Positions 19,180 to 28,041 of a stretch of DNA of 64,000 nt are shown here, piece after piece. Positions within the stretch are counted from its first letter, which is position 1, and every line of letters begins with the position of its first letter. Source of the stretch: Noviluteimonas sp052115395 (GTDB lineage: Bacteria; Pseudomonadota; Gammaproteobacteria; Xanthomonadales; Xanthomonadaceae); NCBI GenBank assembly GCA_052115395.1, contig JBFRGO010000001.1, one strand, 5' to 3'. The translations under genes were made by a program, and so were the position numbers. The notes below the pieces were generated by a model. It saw nothing but the letters and a program-made list of their open reading frames with translations. It was not told the origin of the DNA and searched no databases.

Positions 19180-21318
19180 TCAATCTTCGATCACACGCCA
19201 GGTATTGCGCCCGGCGGACTTCGCTTCGTACAAGGCCTTGTCGGCCAACGCGAGCAATGCCGTCGCCGACGCCGCCTGCTGCACGAACGCGATCCCGATG
19301 CTCGTGCCCATCTGCAGTTGCACGCCCTCGAACACCACCGGCGCGCGCACCACCGTCAACACCTTCTGCGCGATCACCTCGGCGACTTCGGGCGTGCGTG
19401 CGTCCTCGATCAACACGACGAACTCGTCGCCGCCCAGGCGCGCCACCGCGTCCACGTCGCGCACGCAGGAAGACAGCCGCTCGGCGAAGGCCTGCAACAC
19501 CGCATCGCCGGCCAGGTGGCCATGCACATCGTTGATCGCCTTGAACTTGTCCAGGTCCAGCGACATCAACACCAGCGGCGAGGCTTGCCGTCGCGACCGC
19601 GCGATCGCCTGCGCCAGGCGTTCATCGAACTGGCGCCGGTTGCCCAGCCCCGTCAATGCATCCACGCGGGCAAGCTTCGCCAAGGCCTGCTCGGCTTCCT
19701 TCAGCGGCGTGATGTCGAAGGTCAGCGCGTAGAAGCCGCGATGCGTTCCATCCGGCGCGACATCGGGCACGAAGTGCGATTGCAGGTACCGGCCGCCCGA
19801 CGACATGCTCGGACCGCGCTCGAACTTCTGCTCCTGCCCTTCCAACGCACGATGGATGAAAGGCGCCCATTCGGAATAGGCCTCGTCCCCGCGCGCGTCG
19901 CGGATCGTGCGCCCGAGCAGTTCCTCGGGCTTGCGCCCGAACAAGCGCTCGTAATAGGCATTGATGAAGGTGTAACGCTCCTCGGCGTCGATGTGCACGA
20001 TCAACGCGGGCATGTTGTCGGCCACCGCGCGCAGGCGCGATTGGCTTTCGTCCAGTGCCGCCAGCGCCTCCATTCGCTTGCTGATGTCGCGCGCCGAGGC
20101 GACGAGCTCCCACGGCGCGCCGGGGTCGCCGCTTTCCACGCGCGTGGCCGCGACTTCGACCCAGCGCTCCTGGCCATCCTTGTGCAGGATGCGGAAGGTC
20201 ACCGGTTCCGAGATCCCGGTCTGCGCGATGCGTTGGAAAGCCGCCGACGCCTCCGGAATATCTTCGGGGTTCACCAGGTCCCAGCGCGCCCGCAGGAATT
20301 CCTCCGGCTCATAGCCGAGCACGTGGCGGATAGCGGGCGAGACATACGACGGCGCGCCCGCCGCCGACATGCGCACGACCAGGTCGCGGCTGTGATCGGC
20401 GAGCGTGCGGTAACGCACCGTCAGCCGGCGACGCTCCGACAACACCGTCGCCACCGGAAACGCGATCAGGCAAGTCGCCGCGATGAACAATTGCAGCAAC
20501 AAGGTGCGCTCCAACAGGGAGGGCGCGCGAACCAACGCGAACGGGCCGGTATCGAATGCCGTCGCGATGCCGCTCAGGATCGCGATGACCACGGTGGCAC
20601 CCACCACGCCCGCGAAGCCGTGTCGGAACACCACCAGCAACAAGGGCACGAACACCAGGAACAGCAGCGGCATTTGTTCCTGCGTGAACACAACCGCGGA
20701 CACCGCGAGCACCGTGCCCATGCACAGCCCGTAGTCGAGATGGCGTCCGCTGCGCCCGAAGAGCCACCGCCCTTCCCTGCGCGCGACGACCATCAGGGTG
20801 GCCACGATCACCATGCCGATGACGTGCGCGCCATACCAGGTGAGAAAGACCGTGCCGAAGGATGTACCGCCGGTCGAGACGTGGACGACAGCGACGATCA
20901 GCGCCGACAGAGCGCATGCAATCAAGGTCGATGCGGTGGCCGTGAACGCCAGCGTCATCAGCCGCGCGGCATCGGTGACGTCCGGCACGCGATGGCGGAT
21001 GGCGCCGGCGACGCAGGCGATTTCGATCACGCTCGCCAGGGAATTGGCGATCGACATGACGACCGGATCGCCATGCGCGAGGCGCGCGATGAAATCGCCG
21101 GCCCACCCTGCGGCGAACCACCACGGCCATTGCCGCGTCGGCCTGAACAACAACACGCCGACCACGATGCCGTTGGCGATCCACACCGACGCCACGCTGC
21201 CGACCACGCGCGTGAGGTCGATCGCGATCCATGCGAAGACCGCGGTGGCGATGGCGAGCAGGAACAGGCGGCCCGGGGTTCCGGGCCACCGTTGGATGCG
21301 CGCGGACGGGCTCACCAC
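19180..21318 (-). CDS. MASE1-PAS-PAS-GGDEF membrane diguanylate cyclase, 712 aa
   Basis: The first 300 residues hold about eight hydrophobic segments of the MASE1 sensor type. Two PAS domains follow: about 305-425, ending with the PAC-like FRILHKDGQERWVEV, and about 430-550, around MPALIVHIDAEERYTFIN. A GGDEF domain completes the protein. The catalytic motif GGDEF is intact (629-633), and the feedback RxxD site (RDVD, 620-623) stands at the canonical distance, so this should be an active, product-inhibited diguanylate cyclase. The start is GTG 21318 with another GTG as the next codon; 22 bases separate it from the upstream membrane-protein gene. The signal sensed is unknown. Confidence 0.92.
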   Translation of the reverse strand: MVSPSARIQRWPGTPGRLFLLAIATAVFAWIAIDLTRVVGSVASVWIANGIVVGVLLFRPTRQWPWWFAAGWAGDFIARLAHGDPVVMSIANSLASVIEIACVAGAIRHRVPDVTDAARLMTLAFTATASTLIACALSALIVAVVHVSTGGTSFGTVFLTWYGAHVIGMVIVATLMVVARREGRWLFGRSGRHLDYGLCMGTVLAVSAVVFTQEQMPLLFLVFVPLLLVVFRHGFAGVVGATVVIAILSGIATAFDTGPFALVRAPSLLERTLLLQLFIAATCLIAFPVATVLSERRRLTVRYRTLADHSRDLVVRMSAAGAPSYVSPAIRHVLGYEPEEFLRARWDLVNPEDIPEASAAFQRIAQTGISEPVTFRILHKDGQERWVEVAATRVESGDPGAPWELVASARDISKRMEALAALDESQSRLRAVADNMPALIVHIDAEERYTFINAYYERLFGRKPEELLGRTIRDARGDEAYSEWAPFIHRALEGQEQKFERGPSMSSGGRYLQSHFVPDVAPDGTHRGFYALTFDITPLKEAEQALAKLARVDALTGLGNRRQFDERLAQAIARSRRQASPLVLMSLDLDKFKAINDVHGHLAGDAVLQAFAERLSSCVRDVDAVARLGGDEFVVLIEDARTPEVAEVIAQKVLTVVRAPVVFEGVQLQMGTSIGIAFVQQAASATALLALADKALYEAKSAGRNTWRVIED

Positions 21319-21340
21319 GCGCGCACCCTGCAGGACTGTC

Positions 21341-21907
21341 TCAGCGGCCGCGCCCCAACCACCATGCGATCGGCACGCTCGCGATCAACAGGCCCAGGCC
21401 CGAATCGAGCAATGCACCGACGGTGAAATCCATCGGAAACCGATACCAATTCCAATACGGCACGCTGGTCGTCAGCCAGGCCATTACCCCGAGTGCGCCG
21501 CCCATCAGCACGCGCTTGCCGAAGGACACCGGCGCGAGCGACAGGATCCACGCGGCGAACAACGCGACGAGCACGTCGATGACGAACTGCTTGGCCAGCG
21601 CCGGCCCCATCGTCTGCAGGTTCGGGTTCGGCGTGGGGTCCCACACGACGAAGGCCGAGGGCGCATCCTTGTATTTGGTGGTGAAGGCATTCATCGCCTC
21701 GGCGTCGCGCCACATCGCCGGGTCCATGCCGGGGATCATGTACACGCCCGCGCCCTTGTCGGCGCTGGCCTGCAACGCGGTCATCGCCGCATCCTGGTTG
21801 CTCGCCACCTTCATGCCCATCTCGCCGATGGGCAACACGACGTGGGCGATGGCGCCCCACAGGAACAACACGATTCCGCCGATCAAGCCGGCGACGAAAG
21901 TCCGCAT
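21341..21907 (-). CDS. Uncharacterised membrane protein, 188 aa
   Basis: Hydrophobic segments lie at about residues 4-24, 108-126, 133-150 and 165-183. A soluble loop of about 80 residues between the first and second carries MIPGMDPAMW and TPNPNLQTMGP. The loop is probably periplasmic (inference from charge). I do not recognise a named family. The gene lies 69 bases downstream of crcB and 22 bases upstream of the MASE1-GGDEF gene on the same strand, so it may share their transcript. Confidence 0.8.
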   Translation of the reverse strand: MRTFVAGLIGGIVLFLWGAIAHVVLPIGEMGMKVASNQDAAMTALQASADKGAGVYMIPGMDPAMWRDAEAMNAFTTKYKDAPSAFVVWDPTPNPNLQTMGPALAKQFVIDVLVALFAAWILSLAPVSFGKRVLMGGALGVMAWLTTSVPYWNWYRFPMDFTVGALLDSGLGLLIASVPIAWWLGRGR

Positions 21908-21976
21908 GCCCGTCCCCTTGAGTGCGCGGCGGATGCCGCGGGCCGAGGATGCACCGGGGCCGCCCCACCGGGCAAC

Positions 21977-22375
21977 TCAATACGGGGGGCGAATCCAGCT
22001 CGCCGTGCGTGCGCCGAACCACACGAGCATCAGGCCTGCGACCAGCGTCACACCGAGATAGACCAATGCCTGGTCGCTGCGTTGCGAGCGCGAGAACAGC
22101 AGGCACTCGAGCATCAGCGCCGAATAGGTCGTCAACCCGCCGAGGAAACCGACGATCAGCAGGGCGCGCCAATACAAGGCCGAAGGACCGCGATTCTCGA
22201 GCCAGATCGCGATGAAACCGGCGAGGAAGGACCCTGCGAGGTTCACGGCCAGCGTGCCCCACGGCCATCCATCGCCCACGCGTCGCAGCAACGCGCCACC
22301 GACCCAGAAGCGCCCGGCGGCACCGAGCGCGCCACCGAGCATCACCAACATCAACTGTTGCCACCATGCGCTCAT
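21977..22375 (-). CDS. crcB: Fluoride efflux channel CrcB/Fluc
   Basis: A small four-helix membrane protein (132 residues) with family signatures GGALGAAGRFW, a GTLAVNLAGSFLAGF helix containing the conserved Asn, and GFLGGLTTYSALMLE. Dual-topology dimers export fluoride. The last motif has Tyr where many homologues have Phe (TTFS), a mild variation at a helix that lines the fluoride path. Its ATG overlaps the stop of the MFS gene (ATGA). No fluoride riboswitch is seen, which fits its position as the third gene of the rarA-led operon. Confidence 0.9.
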   Translation of the reverse strand: MSAWWQQLMLVMLGGALGAAGRFWVGGALLRRVGDGWPWGTLAVNLAGSFLAGFIAIWLENRGPSALYWRALLIVGFLGGLTTYSALMLECLLFSRSQRSDQALVYLGVTLVAGLMLVWFGARTASWIRPPY

Positions 22376-23553
22376 TCGGCCAATTTACCGTGGCGTTGCT
22401 GCAACGGCCAGAGCACGATCCCGGCGCACAACGCCAACGCGGCACTGGTGCCGAACGCGATCATCGGCGCGCCGTTTTCCCACAACGCGCCGAACACCGC
22501 CGACGCCGGCAACAACAACAGGCCGGTGACGAGGTAATACCAACCGAAGGCCGTGCCCGCGCTCTGCGCGGGAATCAGATCCGCGACGAGTGCGCGTTCG
22601 GCGCCTTCGATGGTCGCGGTGACCAGTCCGTAAGCCGGGAACAACACCCACAGCCAGTGTTTGTCGATGGGCACCACGCCCAACAACACGTACAGCAATG
22701 CATAACCGGCCCAGCCCGCGAGGATCAGGCGCTTGCGCCCGACGCGATCGGACAGCGCCGACAACGGCGTGGAGGCCAGTGCCGCCACTGCGGAGAAGGA
22801 CGCCCACAACAGCGTGATCTGGCTCGCCCCGAGGCCCAGGCCCTGTGCACGCAACAGCAGGAACATGTTCGATGCGTTGCCGAGCGTGAACAACCCCAGC
22901 GCGAACAGATAACGGCGATACGGCGCCGGCAATGCGGAAAAGCGCCAATCGATCGGGCCGCTCGATTTCACTTGCGCGTGTTCGGGTTCGCGCAATCGCA
23001 AGGCCATGAACAACACGACGACCGCAGGCACGAAGGCGCACAGGAACACTTGCCGCAAGGAAAACCCCATCGCGAGCAACGCCGCCGCAACCAGCGGGCC
23101 GACCACCGCGCCGGCGTTGTCCATGCCGCGATGCAGCCCGTATGCGAGCCCACGCTGCTCCGGTGCAACGCTCGCCGCCAGCATCGCGTCGCGCGGTGCC
23201 GAGCGCAGGCCTTTCCCCACGCGATCGACGAATCGAAACACCAGCACGCCGAACCAACTGGTCGCGATGCCGATCAAGGGCCGCGCGATCCCCGCCAGGC
23301 CATACCCGACGACGACGAACGGCTTGATCCGCCGCATGCGATCGGCCAGCGCGCCGGAGAACAACTTCAACAGGCTGCTCGCCGCTTCGGCGACGCCTTC
23401 GATCCAGCCCAGGGCCTTCGGCCCTGCCATCAAGACGCTCGCGATGTACAGCGGCACGAGCGGATAGATCATGTCGCTCGCCGCGTCGTTGACCAGACTG
23501 ATCGCACCCAGCAGCCACACCGTCTTCGGCAGGCTTGCCAGCGCGCGGCGCAT
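22372..23553 (-). CDS. Major facilitator superfamily transporter, 393 aa
   Basis: Twelve predicted helices. The MFS loop motif between helices 2 and 3 reads GALADRMRRIKP, a symmetry-related LSDRVGRKRLI stands in the second half, and RFVDRVGKGLRSAPRDAM is characteristic of a subgroup often annotated as multidrug or unknown-substrate exporters. ATG 23553 is chosen because it overlaps the TGA of rarA (TGATG); longer in-frame extensions lie inside rarA. It is coupled at both ends, to rarA and crcB. The substrate is unknown. Confidence 0.88.
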   Translation of the reverse strand: MRRALASLPKTVWLLGAISLVNDAASDMIYPLVPLYIASVLMAGPKALGWIEGVAEAASSLLKLFSGALADRMRRIKPFVVVGYGLAGIARPLIGIATSWFGVLVFRFVDRVGKGLRSAPRDAMLAASVAPEQRGLAYGLHRGMDNAGAVVGPLVAAALLAMGFSLRQVFLCAFVPAVVVLFMALRLREPEHAQVKSSGPIDWRFSALPAPYRRYLFALGLFTLGNASNMFLLLRAQGLGLGASQITLLWASFSAVAALASTPLSALSDRVGRKRLILAGWAGYALLYVLLGVVPIDKHWLWVLFPAYGLVTATIEGAERALVADLIPAQSAGTAFGWYYLVTGLLLLPASAVFGALWENGAPMIAFGTSAALALCAGIVLWPLQQRHGKLAE

Positions 23554-24920
23554 CAGGCGTCGTCTCCGTCGGATTCGCCACGCGCTTTCGAACGCGCGGC
23601 GCGCAAGGCGTCGAGCTTCTCCTTCATGCGCGCTTCCAGCCCGCGATCGGTCGGCGCGAAGTACACGCGCTCGCCCATCGCATCGGGGAACCCGGTCTGG
23701 TCCAGCGCGATGCCGCCGGCCGCGTCGTGATCGTACTGGTAGCCCTTGCCGTAGCCGAGTTGTTTCATCAACTTCGTCGGCGCATTGCGGATGTGCATCG
23801 GCACCTCGAGCGTGCCGTATTCCTCCACGTCGCTGCGCGCCTGGTTCCAGGCGGTGTAGGCGGCGTTGGATTTCGATGTCGTCGCCAGGTAGATCGCGAC
23901 TTGCGCCAATGCGAGGTCGCCTTCCGGACTGCCGAGGCGGTCGTAGGTCTCCCACGCGTCCACGGCCATCTGCAATGCGCGTGGATCGGCCAGGCCGATG
24001 TCCTCCACCGCCATGCGGGTCAGCCTGCGCGCCAGGTAACCGGGGTCGGCGCCGCCATCGAGCATGCGCGCAAGCCAATACAAGGCCGCATCGGGGTTCG
24101 AACTGCGCACCGATTTGTGCAACGCGGAGATCTGATCGTAGAACTGGTCGCCGCCCTTGTCGAAGCGGCGCGTGCGATCGGCCAACACCTGCGCGAGCGT
24201 CTGCTCGGTGAGGGTGCCGCCCTCCCCCGCCAGGTCGGCGGCGATTTCCAGGAAGGTCAGCGCGCGACGCACGTCGCCATCGGCGGCGCGGGCGATGAGG
24301 AGCAGTTGCTCGGGCGCGATTTGCAATGCGCGATCGCCGAGCCCGCGCTCGGTATCGTCGAGCGCACGTTGCAACGCGACGACGATGTCTTCGGGCGACA
24401 CCGATTCCATCACGTGCACGCGGCAGCGCGAGAGCAGCGCGGAGTTCAATTCGAACGACGGATTCTCGGTGGTCGCGCCGACGAACAGGATCGTGCCGCG
24501 TTCGATGTGCGGCAGGAACGCATCCTGCTGCGCCTTGTTGAAGCGATGCACTTCGTCGACGAACAACACGGTGCGACGCCCTTGCGAAAAGCGCAGCCCC
24601 GCTTCGGCGAGCACCTGCCGCACTTCGGGCAATCCGACCAGCACCGCGGAGACCGCGCGGAATTCCGCGTCGGCATAAGTGGCGAGCAATTGCGCGAGCG
24701 TCGTCTTGCCGCAGCCCGGCGGGCCCCAGAGGATCATCGAATGCACGTGGCCGGATTCGATGGCGCGCCGCAAGGCCGAACCCGGCGCGAGCAGGCGACG
24801 CTGGCCGACCATTTCGTCGATCGTGCGCGGCCGCATCCGCTCGGCGAGCGGACGCAGTGCGTCGCGATCCACGCTCAGGAGGTCGGCTTCGGGAATCTCG
24901 GGGGTGCGCTGTCTGACCAC
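23553..24920 (-). CDS. rarA: Replication-associated recombination protein RarA (MgsA)
   Basis: RarA is a clamp-loader-like AAA+ ATPase that acts at stalled replication forks. Visible features are Walker A GPPGCGKTT, Walker B VLFVDEVHR, sensor-1 VGATTENPS and the C-terminal tetramerisation region with SDVEEYGTLEVPMHIRN. The start is GTG 24920, 16 bases after the lolA stop, giving 455 residues, the usual size. The lolA-rarA order is the one found in E. coli. Confidence 0.95.
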   Translation of the reverse strand: MVRQRTPEIPEADLLSVDRDALRPLAERMRPRTIDEMVGQRRLLAPGSALRRAIESGHVHSMILWGPPGCGKTTLAQLLATYADAEFRAVSAVLVGLPEVRQVLAEAGLRFSQGRRTVLFVDEVHRFNKAQQDAFLPHIERGTILFVGATTENPSFELNSALLSRCRVHVMESVSPEDIVVALQRALDDTERGLGDRALQIAPEQLLLIARAADGDVRRALTFLEIAADLAGEGGTLTEQTLAQVLADRTRRFDKGGDQFYDQISALHKSVRSSNPDAALYWLARMLDGGADPGYLARRLTRMAVEDIGLADPRALQMAVDAWETYDRLGSPEGDLALAQVAIYLATTSKSNAAYTAWNQARSDVEEYGTLEVPMHIRNAPTKLMKQLGYGKGYQYDHDAAGGIALDQTGFPDAMGERVYFAPTDRGLEARMKEKLDALRAARSKARGESDGDDA

Positions 24921-24936
24921 AGCGCGATGATAACGA

Positions 24937-25554
24937 TCAGCCGCCCGCGACGACGTCGACGCCCTTCGGCGGCGCGAAGGAGAAGGTGCCCTTCGCGAAA
25001 CCGGGGTTCTTCTTCCAGGCCGAGAATTGCAGCTCGGTGCGCTGGCCCAACGGGTCGACGATGCGCATGTGCTTGAGGCCGGCCTTGTCGAAGCCCAGGC
25101 GCGCGGATTCGAAGCTGGCGTTGTCGGGGCTGCGCGGGCGCAGTTCGATCCAGTCCAGGCCCTCGGCGGCGGGCAACTCGGTCACCGCGAATTCCTTGTC
25201 CAGGCGCGTGGGATCGATCAGCGCGGTCAGCGGCGAGCTGCGCTCTTCCACGCCCTGCGCGCGCTTGGTGACCTGCTTGAGGTCGGGGTCGTAGACCCAC
25301 ACGGCCTTGCCGTCGGCGACGATCACCTGCTCGAAGGGCTTGGCGTATTCCCAGCGGAAGTTGCGCGGCGCGGACATCGCGACGCGGCCGCTGGAGGCTT
25401 CCTTCTTCTTGCCGTTGGCATCGAAGACCTGCTGGGTGAACGTGCCGTCCAGGCCCTTGAGGTTCTTCGTGAACGCGGTGAGGTCGTCGCGGCCGCCGGC
25501 GTGGGCGGCGGTGGCGAACAGCGCGGTGGTCAATGCGAGCGTCAACAGGCGCAT
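24937..25554 (-). CDS. lolA: Outer-membrane lipoprotein carrier protein LolA
   Basis: LolA takes lipoproteins from LolCDE at the inner membrane across the periplasm to the outer membrane. A signal peptide (about residues 1-19, ending ATAAHA) is followed by the LolA half-barrel, with FTQQVFDANGK, SGRVAMSAPRNFRWEY and VYDPDLKQVTKR. ATG 25554 puts the signal sequence at the N-terminus; a start five codons upstream is possible but adds an atypical MGLPA leader. It lies 78 bases after ftsK, as in E. coli. Confidence 0.94.
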   Translation of the reverse strand: MRLLTLALTTALFATAAHAGGRDDLTAFTKNLKGLDGTFTQQVFDANGKKKEASSGRVAMSAPRNFRWEYAKPFEQVIVADGKAVWVYDPDLKQVTKRAQGVEERSSPLTALIDPTRLDKEFAVTELPAAEGLDWIELRPRSPDNASFESARLGFDKAGLKHMRIVDPLGQRTELQFSAWKKNPGFAKGTFSFAPPKGVDVVAGG

Positions 25555-25632
25555 GGCGGGAAGTCCCACGAAAGTCGTTGGGGCGAAGTCTGCCCGGGGG
25601 CGGATGAATGGGGGCTCACGGCCCCGCGCGGT

Positions 25633-27996
25633 CTATTTCGGCGGCGGCGGGGCCAGCACGCTGCGATCGCCGTTGTGTTCCGGCGGCGTCACCACGCCGG
25701 CCGCTTCCATCGCCTCGATCAGGCGCGCGGCGCGGTTGTAGCCGATCTTCAGGCGGCGTTGCACGCCGGAAATCGACGCACGCCGCGTCTCGGTCACGAT
25801 GCGCACCGCTTCGTCGTACAGCGGATCGGATTCATCGCCGCCACCGCCGCCCGATTCGGGCAGGCCGGTCGCACCGACGACCACGCCGTCGCCCAGGGTC
25901 TGCACTTCGTCGAGCACGCCGTCGATGTAATCGGGCTTGCCGCCGACTTGCTTGAGATGTTCGACGACGCGATGCACTTCTTCGTCGGAGACGAACGCAC
26001 CGTGCACGCGTTCGGGCATCGCCGTGCCCGGCGGGAGGTAGAGCATGTCGCCGTGGCCGAGCAGCGTTTCGGCGCCCGACTGGTCGAGGATCGTGCGCGA
26101 GTCGATCTTGCTCGAGACCTGGAACGCGATGCGCGTGGGGATGTTCGCCTTGATCAGGCCGGTGATGACATCCACCGACGGGCGCTGCGTCGCGAGGATC
26201 AGATGGATGCCCGCCGCACGCGCCTTCTGCGCCAGGCGCGCGATGAGCTCTTCGACCTTCTTGCCGACGATCATCATCATGTCGGCGAATTCGTCGATGA
26301 ACACGACGATGAAGGGCAGCGTCTCCAGCGGACGCGGCGCTTCGCCGAGTTCCGGGTTGGGCTTGAACAGCGGATCCATCAACGGCTGGCCGGCGTCGAT
26401 GGCGTCCTTCACTTTCTTGTTGAAGCCGGCCAGGTTGCGCACGCCGACGGTGGACATCAGCTTGTAGCGGCGCTCCATTTCGGCCACGCACCAGCGCAGG
26501 CCGTTGGCGGCTTCCTTCATGTCGGTGACCACCGGCGCCAGCAGATGCGGGATGCCCTGGTACACGGACAACTCCAGCATCTTCGGGTCGATCATCAACA
26601 TGCGCACGTCCTTCGCGGACGCCTTGTACAACAGCGACAACACCATCGCGTTGACGGCGACGGATTTACCCGAGCCCGTCGTACCGGCGACCAGCAAGTG
26701 CGGCATGCGCGCGAGGTCGGCCACCGTGGGCCGGCCCGCGATGTCCTTGCCGAGTGCGAGCGTCAACGGGCTGGGCGACTTGTCGTATTCCTTCGACCGC
26801 AGCAACTCGCTGAGATAGATCATCTCGCGCGAGGTGTTCGGCGTTTCCAGGCCGACCACCGACTTGCCGGGGATGACGTCGACCACGCGCACCGACTTCA
26901 CCGAAAGGCCGCGCGCGATGTCCTTGTCGAGCGAGGAAATCTGGCTGACCTTGACGCCCGGTGCGGGCTCCAGTTCGAAGCGCGTGATCACCGGGCCCGG
27001 ATAGGCACCGACGACCTGCGCATCGATGCGGAAATCCTTGAGCTTGAATTCGATCTGGCGCGAGAGCGTCTCGAGCGTTTCTTCGCTGTAACCCTTCACC
27101 TGCGGCTTGGGGTCGTCGAGCAGCGCGAGCGGCGGAATCCCCGTGCCGTCGCCGGTATGGAACAGCGGGATCTGCGTTTCGCGCTTGGCGCGATCGCTCT
27201 TTTCGACGACGGGCGCCGGCGGCGGTTCGATCTTGACCGGCGCACGCTTGGCGCGCAGTTCGGTTTCGACCTTGCGTGTCTCTTCGCGTTCTTCGCGCAA
27301 GGCGCGCGCCTGTTGCCATTCGGCCGCCTGCTGCGTGCCGCGGCGGAACAGCGGCGGAATCTTGAGCACCCAACCGCCGATGCGATCCATCACCGTCAGC
27401 CACGAGATGCCCGTGGCGAGCGTGGTGGAAATCAGCAGCAGCGCGACGAGGAAGAGGTTGGCGCCGACCGGCCCGAAGCCGTGGTACAGCGAACGGCCGA
27501 CGATCTGGCCGAGGATGCCGCCGCTGCCCGCCGAGAAATCCGGCGCACCGCCGATGCGCAGGTGCAGGAAGCCCGTCGCCGAAACGAGGAAGCCGACGAT
27601 GCCGACCAACCGCAACGCAGGCCCGAGGTCGGCATCACCATCGCCATCGCTGTCCATGCCGAACAAGGCGATCCAGGCGATGAGCCCGAGCATGATCGGC
27701 AGCAGGAAGGCGACGTAACCGCACAGGTACAGCAGCACGTCGGCGGTCCACGCCCCCACGATGCCGCCGAAGTTGTGCAAGGGCGCGGTGACGCTGCCCG
27801 AATGCGACCAGCCCGGATCGGCCGGCGAGAAGGTCCACAGGCTCGCCATCAGGTAGGCGAGCACGGGGGCGATGGCGATCAGCGCGAGGTCGCGCCACAG
27901 GCGCTGGCGGCGCACGCCGCCGCCCGCGGCGGCCGGAGCCGCCGCGTTCTTGCGCCTGGATTTCCCGCCTTCCAAAGCCACCGGCCTTGCCGACAC
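25633..27996 (-). CDS. ftsK: DNA translocase FtsK
   Basis: FtsK couples septum formation to chromosome segregation at dif. The N-terminal part has a short basic tail and four membrane helices (about residues 33-190), with a linker to about 300. The motor carries Walker A AGTTGSGKSVAVN and Walker B IVVFIDEFADMMM. A winged-helix gamma domain at the C-terminus (RRASISGVQRRLKIGYNRAA) reads KOPS and contacts XerD. At 787 residues it is of the short-linker type usual in Xanthomonadaceae. The start is GTG 27996, 45 bases after the ald stop. Confidence 0.95.
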   Translation of the reverse strand: MSARPVALEGGKSRRKNAAAPAAAGGGVRRQRLWRDLALIAIAPVLAYLMASLWTFSPADPGWSHSGSVTAPLHNFGGIVGAWTADVLLYLCGYVAFLLPIMLGLIAWIALFGMDSDGDGDADLGPALRLVGIVGFLVSATGFLHLRIGGAPDFSAGSGGILGQIVGRSLYHGFGPVGANLFLVALLLISTTLATGISWLTVMDRIGGWVLKIPPLFRRGTQQAAEWQQARALREEREETRKVETELRAKRAPVKIEPPPAPVVEKSDRAKRETQIPLFHTGDGTGIPPLALLDDPKPQVKGYSEETLETLSRQIEFKLKDFRIDAQVVGAYPGPVITRFELEPAPGVKVSQISSLDKDIARGLSVKSVRVVDVIPGKSVVGLETPNTSREMIYLSELLRSKEYDKSPSPLTLALGKDIAGRPTVADLARMPHLLVAGTTGSGKSVAVNAMVLSLLYKASAKDVRMLMIDPKMLELSVYQGIPHLLAPVVTDMKEAANGLRWCVAEMERRYKLMSTVGVRNLAGFNKKVKDAIDAGQPLMDPLFKPNPELGEAPRPLETLPFIVVFIDEFADMMMIVGKKVEELIARLAQKARAAGIHLILATQRPSVDVITGLIKANIPTRIAFQVSSKIDSRTILDQSGAETLLGHGDMLYLPPGTAMPERVHGAFVSDEEVHRVVEHLKQVGGKPDYIDGVLDEVQTLGDGVVVGATGLPESGGGGGDESDPLYDEAVRIVTETRRASISGVQRRLKIGYNRAARLIEAMEAAGVVTPPEHNGDRSVLAPPPPK

Positions 27997-28041
27997 GTAC
28001 GACCTGCCTTTAGGTGTATCCCCTAGGGCCTTGATCCTACG

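Noticed and set aside
16277..19732. A 1151-codon open frame on the plus strand
   Set aside because: It runs antisense to the tyrosinase gene and two neighbours, has no ribosome-binding site, and shows low-complexity Arg/His-rich sequence.
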